A stretch of 64,000 nt of DNA. Source: Spirodela intermedia (Eukaryota; Streptophyta; Magnoliopsida; Alismatales; Araceae). The notes below the pieces were generated by a model. That model worked only from the letters and a program-made list of their open reading frames with translations, did no database searches and had not been told where the DNA came from. Below are positions 13,527 to 25,675 of this stretch, piece after piece. The position numbers were made by a program, and so were the translations under genes. The DNA is taken from positions 6,927,501-6,991,500 of the forward strand of contig LR746268.1 in assembly GCA_902729315.2 (NCBI GenBank), written 5' to 3'. The first letter of the stretch is position 1; each line of letters opens with the position of its first letter.

Positions 13527-13557
<31 letters not shown>

Positions 13558-16174
13558 AACAGAGGAACAGAGCAAGGCGGTGTGACCTGCAATCTATCAA
13601 ACTCAGCAAGCGGCCACGTGGGAAAGGAATCCATGCAAACTCCGAGCTAATGCCACCAACGAGCCCTTGAGAGAGAAAGGAGAGAGAGAGAGAGAGAGAG
13701 CAGCCGCATTTTCGACGGTTGACAGAAATCACGTAATTTTGCCATCATTACTCATTTCTTTGGCGGTGGTGAATCTATAAGTTACCTCCAAAGGGGAGAT
13801 GAACGAGATGTGCATCCACCGGCGCCGCCGTCCTGTCTCTGATGGCGAGGTCCAGCTGTCCGAGGGAAGACAAGTGAGCACGTGACGCGACGGCTACCAG
13901 GGAAAGGACATGGTAAGAAAAAGGAACGACGGCAATTGAATCACAGAGTGTCGGTGTGAAGCCTGACGGCTGGCCGAGGCGTGTAAGCTTAACGGCAACA
14001 TTCCGTTAAGCCTCCCGTTAACTCCAACCGAGGCACCAACGTCTCCGTCTCGGAATCATGCCAGATGACTCGGGAAACTTGGCTGACGGTTAGGTCGGCG
14101 ATTGGTGACGTGATATATTGCTCGGTGGTCCAAATACGCGCTTGCAGACCATCCGATCAAGATCCGGCAGGAGAAGACGGTCCGTCGATTTGACGACAGG
14201 CCTCCGCGGGCCCCCTCCGAGTCTCCGGCCCGAGTCGTCGGACCGTACGATCAGAGTCTTCGCACCTCGTAGATGGAGAAAACCAAACTCGCCCCGGTTA
14301 AACCGGGCCCGTCCGGGGTGATGACTCAGTTTGGGGCAGGCCACAATCTTCACTGACCGCGTGTTCGATTTGGTAAGACTACGATGCAAAGCGGCCACTC
14401 GGATCCCAATGACTGCAGAGACTACTGACGGCCCACGTCTAACTGGAGCAGGATTATCCGTAATTTTATTTGGCGGCGGGAAACCCGAGTGCTAGAGAGA
14501 GAGAGACGAGCGAGAGTAGGTGAGAGGCGCTGCTCAGGTTGAGTGGAGTCATTTCAACGTGGCCTCAACTTCAAGGTGGCATCTTGATGGCCCCCGCCAA
14601 GCCCATGTGTACAGGCGTAAATGGTGAGATTAACCGCCGGTAATATATACAGCCGTCCAGCTGAGGCTGACCGGAAACTACTGTCGTAGGTTCCCTCAGA
14701 ATCTCTCGAAATCAACGGCAGAGAGAGGAGAGGCAGAGAGAGAGATTGCTGTCGGCCATATGGGTTCTGTCTGAAGAATGAATGGCCCCCCACCATCACC
14801 GTCATAGTAATCGAGCTCGGGCTCGGGCTTTTTAGGCCCGGAAGTGTTCGGCCCGAAGCGAAGACGTGCGGGCCATTGTGCACGGGCGTGGGGTTATTCA
14901 TGGAAAATAAATAATCGGGCTCATTAAAGGGGGAAATATTAGGCGTTAACGATGATACGAGGTAGTCGATGATGTTAAATCCGATGACTCTTCAGGCCCT
15001 CCAAGGCATCAGCACGTGATTTTTCCGATGTGGGAGTGGGGCAGCGGCGGAGGGATTGGATAGTGATAAGAATATTCCGAATCGAGCATCCATACACGTT
15101 CCCACATAGTTTTTTGGGAAAAGGAGGTCCCTTTTTTAGGAAAATAAAGGTCCGGTCTATGAAGGCGTCATTCTAGAAAGCTAGAGCGAGAGAGAGAGAG
15201 AGAGAGAGCATGAGACAGCCCACTGAATCAACGAGCTTGGAGACTAGGGATGAGCCCGGGACTCGTTCCGATCGGACCGGAAGACGAGAAAACTAGCTGA
15301 TTCGCTAGGATTTCTGTATTTTTATATAAGTATATAAACAGAATCATATTAATAAGCAAACTATATTCGGCGACGGTGTGAGAACCTGCCACGTGTTATA
15401 GCAACTTGCCTCGATTTTTTCTTTTTTAATCGTATTATTGATAATCACAGTTGCGGCGAGCTTTGCCAATTAAACGGCGTTGACAATGACAGAGATCGTA
15501 GCGAGATGATGAAAGACGGCGGAGTATATTTCTAATTATTCATATTCTGGGGGGTTATTCGAATATCTCAAACGTGTTTTAGGGGTTCCACTCGAAAAAA
15601 GATACTTATTTTTTACGATCCCCGCTTGTCGATTTTTTAAAAAATAACGTCTAGACCTTCTTTTTGTGAAATTTATAGGTAGACCTTTTTCGGTATATTT
15701 GCAATATTTCTGAGACAATATTTGCGTGCTTACGTCAACCCTAGTAATCTAATATTAGGCGATATAAAATAATTTCCCCGTTTGGGTAGGGAGATCATTG
15801 AAGGAAATACTTGGGTGGTTACGATTAGAACCCAAACAGGAATTCCAGATGTGCAGGCTATATATTAGCCTGCTGTTCTGTCACACGTCAATCATCTACG
15901 TGGCGATCCCGCTCTCCCTCTTGACACGTGGCGTCACACGCTGGACTCAGCTAGGCCTAGTGGGCCATCAGATGCGGAGCAAAGAGTTGACATCTGGCCC
16001 ATTTAAAGCCTGACCATATTGGGCCGGCCCAATGTATCGTATCCGAATTTAAATTTTAAATTTATTTTTTAGAACATTAGCGTGAAAAATGGGATCCAAG
16101 AGGATCACTGTTGATGCCGACTGGATTACCATATGGGCGGTCAGGATGAGCGGTCTTGACGACGGCGGGTTCTG
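12849..16174. other. Intergenic region with GA repeats and G-boxes
   Basis: About 3.3 kb between the divergent formin and RNase genes. Open frames here are repeat-driven or look random. It holds (GA)n runs at about 13528-13550, 13681-13700 and 15185-15209. CACGTG G-box cores stand at 13879-13884 and 15013-15018, and an ABRE-like ACACGTGGC at 15924-15932 lies about 250 bp upstream of the RNase copy A TATA box. The palindromic-looking GGGCCGGCCCAAT near 16021-16033 recurs upstream of copy B (28872-28884), showing that the promoter-proximal block is part of the tandem duplication. 15300-15780 is AT-rich with no identifiable product. Confidence 0.5.
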
Positions 16175-16180
16175 TATAAA
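16175..16180 (+). promoter_or_regulatory. TATA box of RNase T2 copy A
   Basis: TATAAA 49 bp upstream of the ATG at 16224. The same hexamer stands exactly 49 bp upstream of the ATG of copy B. An in-frame ATG at 16089 lies upstream of this TATA box, which argues against it as the start. Confidence 0.6.
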
Positions 16181-16223
16181 TTGGAAGCGCGACCACTGCC
16201 CGCTGGGGATCGGTAGTGGCGTC

Positions 16224-19200
16224 ATGAGGAGTCTGGGGGCAGCGCTCCTCGTCATCGTCATTTTCTCTCTCTTCTCCCCCTTTTTCTCTTCTGCCTACGG
16301 AGCTGCTCGCGGGGCGAGAGAGTTCGACTACTTCCTCCTGAGCCTTCAGTGGCCGGGTACTTTCTGCCAGAGGACTCGGCACTGCTGCCCCTCCAACGGT
16401 TGTTGCAAGAGGTTTTCCTCTCCCCCTTCCCCCCTCTCTAGCCTTTTTCTCGTGGCGATGGATTGAATTTCTCCTAGATTGCTTGGTTTGGTGCTTTTGT
16501 TCCGTCGGATCGCTTTAGGCGGATGAAGGCGGGATAAACGATGGTACGGCAAGGAATTTGCGCTGGATAACGTCGTGATCCGATAAAAGAGATTTGACAG
16601 ATTTTATCGAATTGAAAGACTCTCCATTCCTTCAATATCGTCCGTCCGTCTACATGCAGAGGCATGGATGTCATTTTTCGTTATCGATTGCTTCCCCTTT
16701 CTTGGCGAGTTGCGCGCACACATTTATGTTCCGTGCGGTGTTCATCTTTGAGGAAGCATCCATGAAATTAGGCAATGTGAGGCGTGAGTAGGACTTCTTA
16801 TGCGGCTCGTAATCGATTACTCGTCTGATGTCGTACGTGCATCGACATTCTTATGCTATTTTTTCCCCATCTTGATTTCCTTATCTTTTATTTTCCTGCA
16901 TTTTTTTGTCTTATATTTTATACAAAAATCTCGTCTGATAGTCATTTTTTTGTTCATTTTAATTTTTCTTTGTAATTTACCGCTAATAAATAACGCGGCC
17001 TTGATTATATCATCGTCACTAGTCTTTTTATCTCGGTCACTTAATCGAATCAGCAAGAAGAACTTGACTGGTTAATGTCTGTGCAGGTCTGTTGCTCTAG
17101 ATGAATTCACAATCCGTAAGTGCAACGACGACAGATTAATTTAACCGCCTATGAATTTGATTATCACCTCGAAGTTAATTCATTTTAAGCAGAGAAACCC
17201 AAAAACCAAGGTTTAAATGCTTCATCTTTACATATGTATTTGTAACAGATGGATTGTGGCCAGAGTACAATGATGGAACCTGGCCAAGTTGCTGCAGCAA
17301 TAACCACTTTGATGTGAAAAAGGTCGTGCAACTAATCATACAATGAATTTTTTCTCTGTAGCATTGTATTTCAGTATGGCCATCTATTGAACTGCTCTAA
17401 ATCCTTCTGAATTCAAGTTTTCAATCACAGGTTGCACCCTTGATTGGGAACCTTTCAAAGTATTGGTCGACGTTAAGCTGTAGCTCTTCGTCTAACTGTC
17501 ATGGGGGAAAAGGACTTTTTTGGGGACATGAGGTGGTTCATGATTTATTTATCATAACTTATATGCAACAGCCTTAAGATAGTTTCTGACAGACAATTTT
17601 CATGTTATTTCTGAGAACATTCGTCTTCGTGGATGCTCATTTGCAGTGGGGTAAATTATCTCCCAAACTTCTATATGCAGCTGATTATTTTCCTGGGTGA
17701 ACCAGAAAGTCTTATAGTCACCATTTGGATTATGAAAAAATAATTGACAATAAAAATAATCGCCAAGCTATCATAGTTTTATTTATTGATTAAAACACAA
17801 CAATTCTTTTCTTTTTCTATCTGGGTATTGGCCTGCCTATTCTGAACTTCGTACCCCCTCCTCTCGTTGCTTATATTTAGTATGACTCCTTTGGGGGATT
17901 TCTGTGTCATGTCTCTTTGTATTTAAAATACTTGTTTTATTTTGACTCGCTTGCCTGCAGAAAAACACGGTACTTGCTCCTCTCCAGTACTTCAGGATGA
18001 ATACAGCTACTTCTCGACAACTCTTGACCTGTACTTCACGTACAATATAACGGTTAGTGCTAACGCATTCAGCATCCCGTGAATTATGGGTTTTTACTGG
18101 TTGATTTTCCCACAAAACTAAAGCTCAGTTTATCATCCGAACACATTAAACATCTAGTCTGTCATTTTTTATTTTCACTGAATGGTGCCCTTTTTATGAC
18201 CATGGTGAACAAAGAATTATGGCAAGTAACATTCTGATATGTATGCAACAGCTGTGGCAAGTAATATTCTGATATGTATGCATAAAAATGGACGTTTTCT
18301 GTTTCTTGTTGGTTTATTTTTAATAAAAATGGATCCCCTCTGCCTGATCTGTGAAATCTTTCAACCAATCAACCAAACATGGACGCTGGTTCTTAACCAT
18401 GCTTATGGCGTAAAACTTGAAAATAGTTTTGAGAGCGCAGAAAACCGGATCAAATTGGACCAACTGGTCCGGTTGAGCGCAGCAAACGATTTATGCTTTC
18501 AGCTTTCTGATGATGACTCTCCAATGTCCTGTTCTTGTTCTAAAATCAGCTTCTGGCTAATTTATGAACAGAAAGTGCTGAACGGTGCTGGGTTTTTAGC
18601 AAGCAACACAGAGAAGTATAAACAAGCCGATATATCCGCTGTGATTAAGAACTCAACAGGTGGTTCTCCGTGGCTGGTGTGTTCCCATGATACCGTTCAG
18701 GAGCTACGTCTCTGTCTCCACAAGGATTTCACGGTCAGTTAATTCACAGTGTGAGATGTTGCCGTAATATTAGGCTGCTAATAATCGATTCTGATGCATT
18801 GATCCTTTATAAGGGCGTATAAGGGTGTATATACTGCAGATTTCATTGACAGCATTTTCTAGAGACAAACATGGGTTTGTTCTTAAAGTAGATTATAACG
18901 TAAATCTCTGGTTAAAACAACTAATATTAGATTGACAACAATATTTTAGGCCAATAGATCATAACGTTCTCTTTGATGCCCAAATTTCAATTGCCATCGA
19001 ATCTTATCCTAGAACTGTTCCTGTGTTAAAACAGCCTCGTGATTGTGGAATTCTCTCAAGCACCGTTGAAGATGAGCTAAATGCAAGGGACTCTTGTCCA
19101 CAGTACATCCGATTACCAAAGTATACCCCCCCTCCTGGTGAGTACCCACGGAGACCATCAAGACTGTAATCTCCTCTCCATTTCTCTTTGATGGTCCTCT

Positions 19201-19335
19201 GGTCTCCATCTTATTGGACTAACCTACTACCCATCTCTCATGGACAACTCCACAGGAACCGCTGACCTTCAATGGTGGCCAGAAGACGAAGACTCCAAAG
19301 CTTTACTGCAGGAAGAAGCTCACTCGTTGAAATAA
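16224..19335 (+). CDS. RNS2: RNase T2 (S-like ribonuclease, RNS2 type), tandem copy A
   Basis: Secretory/vacuolar ribonuclease that cleaves RNA through a 2',3'-cyclic phosphate; plant RNS2 is a housekeeping enzyme for rRNA turnover. Nine exons: 16224-16411, 17087-17115, 17249-17322, 17431-17532, 17647-17650, 17961-18052, 18572-18733, 19035-19137, 19256-19335; 277 codons. Signal peptide [20 protein letters not shown], then [17 protein letters not shown]. Catalytic motif [20 protein letters not shown] spans exons 2-3. Motif II GLFWGHEWEKHGTC needs exon 4, the 4-nt exon TGGG and exon 6. Both catalytic His and the Glu are present. The C-terminal [12 protein letters not shown] and [17 protein letters not shown] match RNS2. 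Length is close to AtRNS2 (about 259). Intron 18053-18571 is about 310 bp longer than in copy B and holds a 33-bp direct repeat (18218-18280). All exons correspond one-to-one with copy B. Confidence 0.93.
17647..17650 (+). other. 4-nt micro-exon (TGGG) of RNase T2 copy A
   Basis: Exon 4 ends in phase 0 with GAG, followed by GT. Exon 6 starts AAAAACACGG. Without anything between, the frame is lost and the catalytic motif HEWEKHGTC is broken. The four bases TGGG flanked by tttgcag and gtaaat supply Trp plus the first base of Glu and restore the motif exactly. The identical arrangement is present in copy B. No transcript data are available here. Confidence 0.82.
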
Positions 19336-19515
19336 TCCACCTTGTAAATAAAGAAAAAATAATATGTAACTATGTGCCTCATCTATATTATCTTCCTAAC
19401 GATGTGTGGTTTCTCTTTTCTGGATTCGGCTGGATTCCTAAATATTGCAAAACAATTTCAATTTCTTCTCCTCCATCTCCTTAGTCGTCACCATCAGCTT
19501 TTCCGCAGAGCTTTC
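19336..19515. other. RNase copy A 3' flank
   Basis: Sequence between the RNase stop codon and the MRL7-L remnant; it is the counterpart of 32035-32225 downstream of copy B, with small indels (copy B has an extra 40-50 bp near 32045-32095). No separate gene is seen. Confidence 0.5.
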
Positions 19516-19927
19516 CTAATAGGGTGGCGCAGGCACCACATTTGCAAGGTCAACCCATGACGGTCTCTTCGCGTTATAGTAGAAGTGGGCTATCATCTAC
19601 ACCAGCTAATCAGCCGTTCTCATCTCTGCAGGTCCATAGGAGATTGAAAGTCAACGTCCCATCTGGAAGAATACAGCTGCTACTTAGAGATGATAATCAG
19701 AGGGAGAGCTGGTTCTGACCTTTCTCTCTGTAAAGGATTATATTACCCCAGAGGAACAGTAGCTGTGGCCATTCTGACTTTGAGAGTGTAGGCCTGGTCT
19801 ATCTTGAGGAACAGCGGCTGGAATCCTAAAGATCATAAGCTTTGGTGAAGGGTTTTAATGGCGGAAACAGGTGTAAAGACGTGGAAAGACCCAAATAGAG
19901 AGAGGAGCATCAGACCACCTTTGTCAC
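19516..19927 (-). pseudogene. MRL7-L-like pseudogene, 3' part (exons 4 and 3, start of exon 2)
   Basis: Minus-strand copy of the last exons of the intact gene at 32226-33511. The exon 4 counterpart is 19625-19516: it starts Met-Arg-Thr-Ala-Asp and then hits TAG where the intact gene has GAG, with a second TAG two codons later replacing CAG. The exon 3 counterpart (from 19720 to about 19825) keeps only partial similarity. The segment 19850-19927, including the motif gagaggagcatcagacc, matches the intron 2/exon 2 junction of the intact gene and is cut off by the retrotransposon. The rest of the gene resumes at 28526. It cannot encode a functional C-terminus. Confidence 0.85.
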
Positions 19928-19932
19928 CTTCT

Positions 19933-20402
19933 TGATGCAATGGAGTTGAAAAAGATGTGGAGATTTAGGCTTGAATCCACAAAGCTCGAATCTTGACAGA
20001 GAGATCAATCTTGAATCTATAGAACTGAAGTCTTAAACCTACCTTTAGATCCACAAGATTAAGGATAAGATTAAATCCTCAAGGGTGTGTTTGAATTCAA
20101 AAGTAGAAAATGATGAGGACTTCAAAGGAGAGACATTTGAAAAACTAGAGTCAGATCTGTATATAGGGTTGGTGAAGGGTTGGGATGCTCCTTAAGGCTA
20201 AAATGAATTATAAATAGAATGAAAATGGATTTTGAATTAATAGAAATCAGAAACTGAAAAAGAACAAAAAAAGACTATGATGTCTTGGTCGAGTTTGGAC
20301 CGTTCTTCTTGTACTTTTGGACCATTCTTTTTATTGTGTCTTTTGTGCTAATCCTTTGTCTTGTAAGTGTTTTGAGTTTCTTGGGTATTTTGGGTTGCAT
20401 CG
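19933..20402 (-). repeat. Left LTR (3' LTR in element orientation)
   Basis: About 470 bp, starting tgatgcaatggagttg and ending ttgggttgcatcg. It aligns along its whole length with 27991-28520, with many substitutions and indels (by eye roughly 70-75% identity). Terminal TG...CA has decayed to TG...CG on the right side. Confidence 0.88.
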
Positions 20403-23400
20403 ATCTCCAGTTCTTGAAATTAACTCATTTTCAAGCCATTTTCTGAATCAACATAATACTCATAAATATTACACAGATTGAATATGTTTGAAATACCCAT
20501 ATCCATTAAGAGCTCAATAAGTTAAGTATTATCATTGATTTATTATAGCACTTTGAATGTTACATACTTTTTTGGTTTAAGTCTTTTATAAGTATCTATT
20601 TCTTTTTTTATTATTTGTGGCTACCTTGTACTTTTCATAATTTATTGATAAGCTTTATTGAACACTATCTTAGATTGCCATGATGTGATCTGTTATATTG
20701 TTTGTAGCAATACTCATTCCAATTTGTCATAACAACTATAATAAATTCAAAGAACTAATTGGACGAAAATAATAAAATCATAGAAAATAGAGATTGGTTA
20801 GTAGAATGATTAACCATAAAATTATAAAAAAATTCATTTGTGTTAGAGTATATTTCCATTGTCTTGATTTTTCTCTTGAAATACATTAAATCAAAATCTC
20901 ATGAATTCCCTTAATGACTTACGTTTGGCCATTAATTTGCAATTGGCTACTATTACTGAATTCATAAATGTACCATTTTTTTCTAAAGTATTCATTAAAA
21001 GTGATATAATTTTTTTAAATCTCTATCATATGTAATTAATTTGGAGAAAAGATTTGTTACTTGTCTTCTTGTATGCAACAAAATAGTCAATTTTAAAAAA
21101 TAAACCCACCACAATTGAAATAGAATTTATTTTTCTATGTGGAAGACCTAAAATAAAATATACTAAAATATTAGTTCATGAATGATGAAAATTAAAAATA
21201 TAGTATACAAATTGATATTTTTAATTATTTTTTTTGATAAAATGTAATGTCTTGTCACAATCCAAATGCTCTCTTCATCTCCATGAGTACAACTTACAAA
21301 AAACATTTCCCTTGGTGAGCCTCTAGAAATACATTGTTGAGTTCTATGAAATAAAAATCATCATGACATACAATGAAATCCCTTATTTGATCTTCATGAC
21401 ATACAAATATCCTTAACTTGTTTGAAATGTTCATCAATAATATATAATTCTTTTACATAGTTAAATCTAGTCATTTTAGTGTGAAGGGTTACTAAGCATA
21501 CTATTTTTCTACTTAATACATTTGTCACTTGGTTTAGCTTTCTAAAATTTATGTTTACTAGCCAAAGTTAAATGTTGAATGAAAGAACCATATCTAACAT
21601 AGATTTTGTTAAGAAAAGTTTAAGCATTGATTGATTTTTAAGTTTAAATGTATTGTACAAAATAAATTATTATTATATTTGATAAAGTTTCTAGAATGTA
21701 AAACTCTAATAGTAACATAAAATTTTAATTCATATGTCATTAACTTTTTTTCTAATAGTTTAGAAGTTTTTAACTATAAAAGTTATTTGAAAATTTTCTT
21801 GAGAAAAAAACATAATTCATTCTCTACTATGTGTTGAGTTCAATGTAACTAAGTATCAAGATAAAGGGGGTTGAATTAGTTTTACCAGGATATGTCTGAT
21901 CTTAGAGGATCTTTCTATGAAATTTCATTATTACCTTATGAAAATATAGTTGATTTTATGAAATTAACAGTTGATAAGTCTTCATTATTATGAGTTAATA
22001 ATTAGTAAATAATATAGTTTTAGGCTTAACTCATGATAAATAGACTTATATTTGTGCTAAAGTGTGAAAAGTGGTTTTTAGTTGATTAATGTGAATTTTT
22101 GGCTAATTATGTGATTTTTTATGAATATATATGATTTTTATAATCTTATTTTTGAGATAAATAAAGAAAAAAAATAAAAATAAAATATAGTAAAATATGG
22201 GGAACCTGCCGACCACCTAAGCCCACAAGCAAGTCAGAAGTGTAGTCGGGGAGGAGTTGCGAATAAGGGCTTAAGCAACTAAGACTAATGGGGGCACGTG
22301 TGCGCTACTCTCCTTCCATATCACTAGTGACCAATCGATTGTGAAATAAGGAGTGGTCGTATATGTGAGAGAAAGTGACTCATTATTTTAAAATATAATA
22401 TTACTATATATTCATTTGAAATTTCAACACACAATTGATTTGAGATTAAACTTGTGTTACACCTTCTCTTGAAAGTCTTCAAAGATTTTAATACTTAAAA
22501 TATTCCTTATTTAGAACAGAGATATACTATAATGACATCACGTTGTAAGAGGATTAGAGTACTTATTTCAATCTCTCTTATGAAGGCAGACAACTAACAT
22601 GGGTTTGAATCCTTCCAAAGTTAAAATGTATATTTTTATCTGATTATTGTGACTTTTCTATAGATTGTCGGTAAATAATTAAGTCGTCAGAATTGTTGAA
22701 TCATCAGTGAAAATCTTATCAATGTAATTTGCGGAGTATTGTTACTAAAATTATTGAACGATTTATGATAAAAGGATTGTAAATCCATTGAGTTAATTAT
22801 CTTTAATTGATCGACGAATAAATTATTATTGGAAAGAAGACAATCTACTGAGAAACGAGTCGTCACCTCTTAAGAGTGTACCAGATGTGATGAAGAGCCT
22901 CCTCTTGCTACACAGACTTGAGGATGAAGCTCGCTAACATGTGCCTCACTTCTATTCAACTCTTCTCTATTGGGTGACAGTTGCTAGAGAACCGTAAAGT
23001 CATCATATTTTTACTTCGCTGGGTGACAACCACCGAAGACAATTCGATGACTCATTTCATTGATCTCTAAACTTACAAGGAGATCTAGAGATTGCTCACA
23101 TTATCTTTATCTAAGGAGAGCCTTTGAGGTCATAGACATTGCACAATGATCTTTTCGAACGTTTAAGATTCCGACGCATCGTCAATGTATTACCATCACA
23201 ATATTAGAATTTTATTTTTTTGATTTCAACTTAATTTTCACTTCATTTAGTGATAATTTGTGTGATTTAAATTTACCAAGCTATATTTCATTCAATCACG
23301 ATTCTTCTGATTTTTACAGATCTTAATTTGATCAATTAAATCATCTATAATCACTTACGTAAGAATTGCTGATCGGATATCTATTTCTACCTGATTCACA

Positions 23401-24679
23401 TTCGTCAGACGCTGACATCATCTTGACATCCACACTCTTATTTTCCTTTTTCATGAATTTTAAATATATTTTATTTTTATTTTATAGTATAAAATTTATA
23501 GAAAATTATCTTCTTTGAAGAAAATTTTGAATAATCTGATATTATATCACATTCTTGAATTTGACCTGAAAAATTACCACTATTTTTGAAAGTTTTGTTG
23601 AATTATAATTGATATATATTTTTATAAATACTTATAAATATCTAAAAATTAGTATTTTCTAGTTTTATATATTTTAAATTTACATGACTTACTATACAAT
23701 GAATAAGTCATGTCAGCAGCCTAAACACCTCTTAGCACCACATGCCTAAGTGAATACACTCGTCTCCTTAGAGATAATATTTCCACAAGTAGTTTCTAGT
23801 TATTAACATTTTATGCCTCAACTTAATTCTCACCACATAGATTATAATAAGAGATGATGGAGAAAGATAACTTTCAGCATAATTTGTTAACTCATATCGT
23901 CGCAATCATATGAGTAAGATGATACTTTTGGATTTTTTTCAAAGTGTGTATGTATTTTGTTGTAGTATTTTCCACTTCTTTGTTGACTTAATGTTTGATC
24001 TAACTCATTCGTTCTATAAGACCAAATATTGATTCTTACTTCAATCATTGATTGTATGATTTTGTTTTACATTTTAATCAAGTTTTGTCAATGTTATGGT
24101 CTTTGTAATATTCAAATATTTTAACCATCACTTTTTTTGACTATGTAACTTACATCTTGAGTTCAAATCTCACAAGTAATTGTATTTTTTTTATTTTTTA
24201 GAATTTTTATATTAATACTTTTGTATTCATAATGCTCAAATGTTGTGTTTGAATCTTGAGGATAATTTTACTTTTCTAGATTATAAGTGAGACTTCATCA
24301 CAAGTGTTGATACATGTTACTCTGCATTTATATTTTAATAATGCTATATTGTATTATTTTAACATAAATAATGTTTTAATATAATTTATTGAATTCATTA
24401 TTAGTCATAAGATTATATCAAGTATCATTAATATATATTAAATATTTCTTAAGGATATTTAACTTATGATACAACTTATCATGATGAATATTCAATGAAT
24501 AATTTTGAAATATAATGGTCAAAATTAAGGGCATCAATACTATGAAATTATCACATTCAACTTCAAATAACTTATCTAAATTAGGTAGTGTTAAAACTAA
24601 AGTAGAACATCTGCTCTTTAATTATGTGAAAATTTATATTTATTTTCATCATTACACATAATTTTCTCTTTTCATACAT
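20403..24679. other. Retroelement interior, AT-rich, no intact gene; possible nested insertion
   Basis: Element interior downstream of the reverse transcriptase on the minus strand; integrase and RNase H would be expected here but I could not recognise them. A compositionally different block, less AT-rich, spans roughly 22195-22335 and 22840-23200. This may be a nested element, but I found no convincing termini or target duplication. Confidence 0.4.
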
Positions 24680-25675
24680 ATTGTATGTGAGAAATAAGTA
24701 TATTAATATTTATAATAAATCTTTGATAAAAAGAAGTTAAACTATGAAAAGTTTAAACTTGATGAATGGTATGTGATGTTGGCCATTTTTAGTTCCTAGA
24801 CTTTCTCTTCGTTCACCTTAATTTCATCTACCTTCACAATAAAACTTAAAAGCACCAAATTATGAGTTATGAAATTATATTCTTTCAACTTTATTTATAA
24901 TTGAGTTAGTTGTACAACTTTGAACATTATTGTATGTGAGAAATAAGTATATTAATATTTATAATAAATCTTTGATAAAAAGAAGTTAAACTATGAAAAG
25001 TTTAAATTTGATGAATGATATGTGATATTGGCCATTTTTAATTCCTAAACTTTCTCTTCGTTCACCTTAATTTCATCTATCTTCACAACAAAACTTAAAA
25101 GCACCAAATTATGAGTTATGAAATTATATTCTTTCAACTTTATTTATAATTGAGTTAGTTGTACAACTTTGAACATTATTATATATGAGAAATAAGTATA
25201 TTAATATTTATAAAAAATCTTTGATAAAAAGAAGTTAAACTATGAAAAGTTTAAACTTGATGAATGATATGTGATGTTGGCCATTTTTAATTCCTAAACT
25301 TTCTCTTCGTTCACCTTAATTTCATCTATCTTCACAACAAAACTTAAAAGCACCAAATTATGAGTTATGAAATTATATTCTTTCAACTTTATTTATAATT
25401 GAGTTAGTTGTACAACTTTGAACATTATTATATATGAGAAATAAGTATATTAATATTTATAAAAAATCTTTGATAAAAAGAAGTTAAACTATGAAAAGTT
25501 TAAACTTGATGAATGATATGTGATGTTGGCCATTTTTAATTCCTAAACTTTCTCTTCGTTCACCTTAATTTCATCTATCTTCACAACAAAACTTAAAAGC
25601 ACCAAATTATGAGTTATGAAATTATATTCTTTCAACTTTATTTATAATTGAGTTAGTTGTACAACTTTGAACATT
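24680..25675 (-). repeat. Four tandem 249-bp copies of a reverse-transcriptase segment
   Basis: The junction ...attattgta/attatata... recurs at 24680, 24929, 25178, 25427 and ends at 25676, giving exactly four units of 249 bp; copies 2-4 are nearly identical. On the minus strand each unit translates, apart from a few stops, as the RT thumb block: MFKVVQLTQL, then NFITHNLVLLSFVV, then IDEIKVNEEKV and a degraded SFHGLASFYRRF-like stretch (YHSSSLNF). 249 bp is 83 codons, so the copies stay in one frame with the upstream RT fragment. Confidence 0.88.

Noticed and set aside
13256-14398. Open frames on the minus strand upstream of the formin gene (for example 13732-13256, 14398-14090)
   Set aside because: Composed of GA/CT repeats or random-looking residues; no homology recognised and no splice context.
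16089-16223. Upstream in-frame ATG at 16089 as the start of RNase copy A
   Set aside because: It precedes the TATA box, is not conserved in copy B, and would bury the signal peptide.
19009-19209. Minus-strand frames at 19209-19009 and 31908-31708 that look conserved between the two RNase units
   Set aside because: They are the antisense of RNase exon 8; conservation follows from the sense exon.
24680-25675. CRISPR-like or centromeric satellite array
   Set aside because: No spacers; only four units, in a plant nuclear element, and the unit encodes RT residues.
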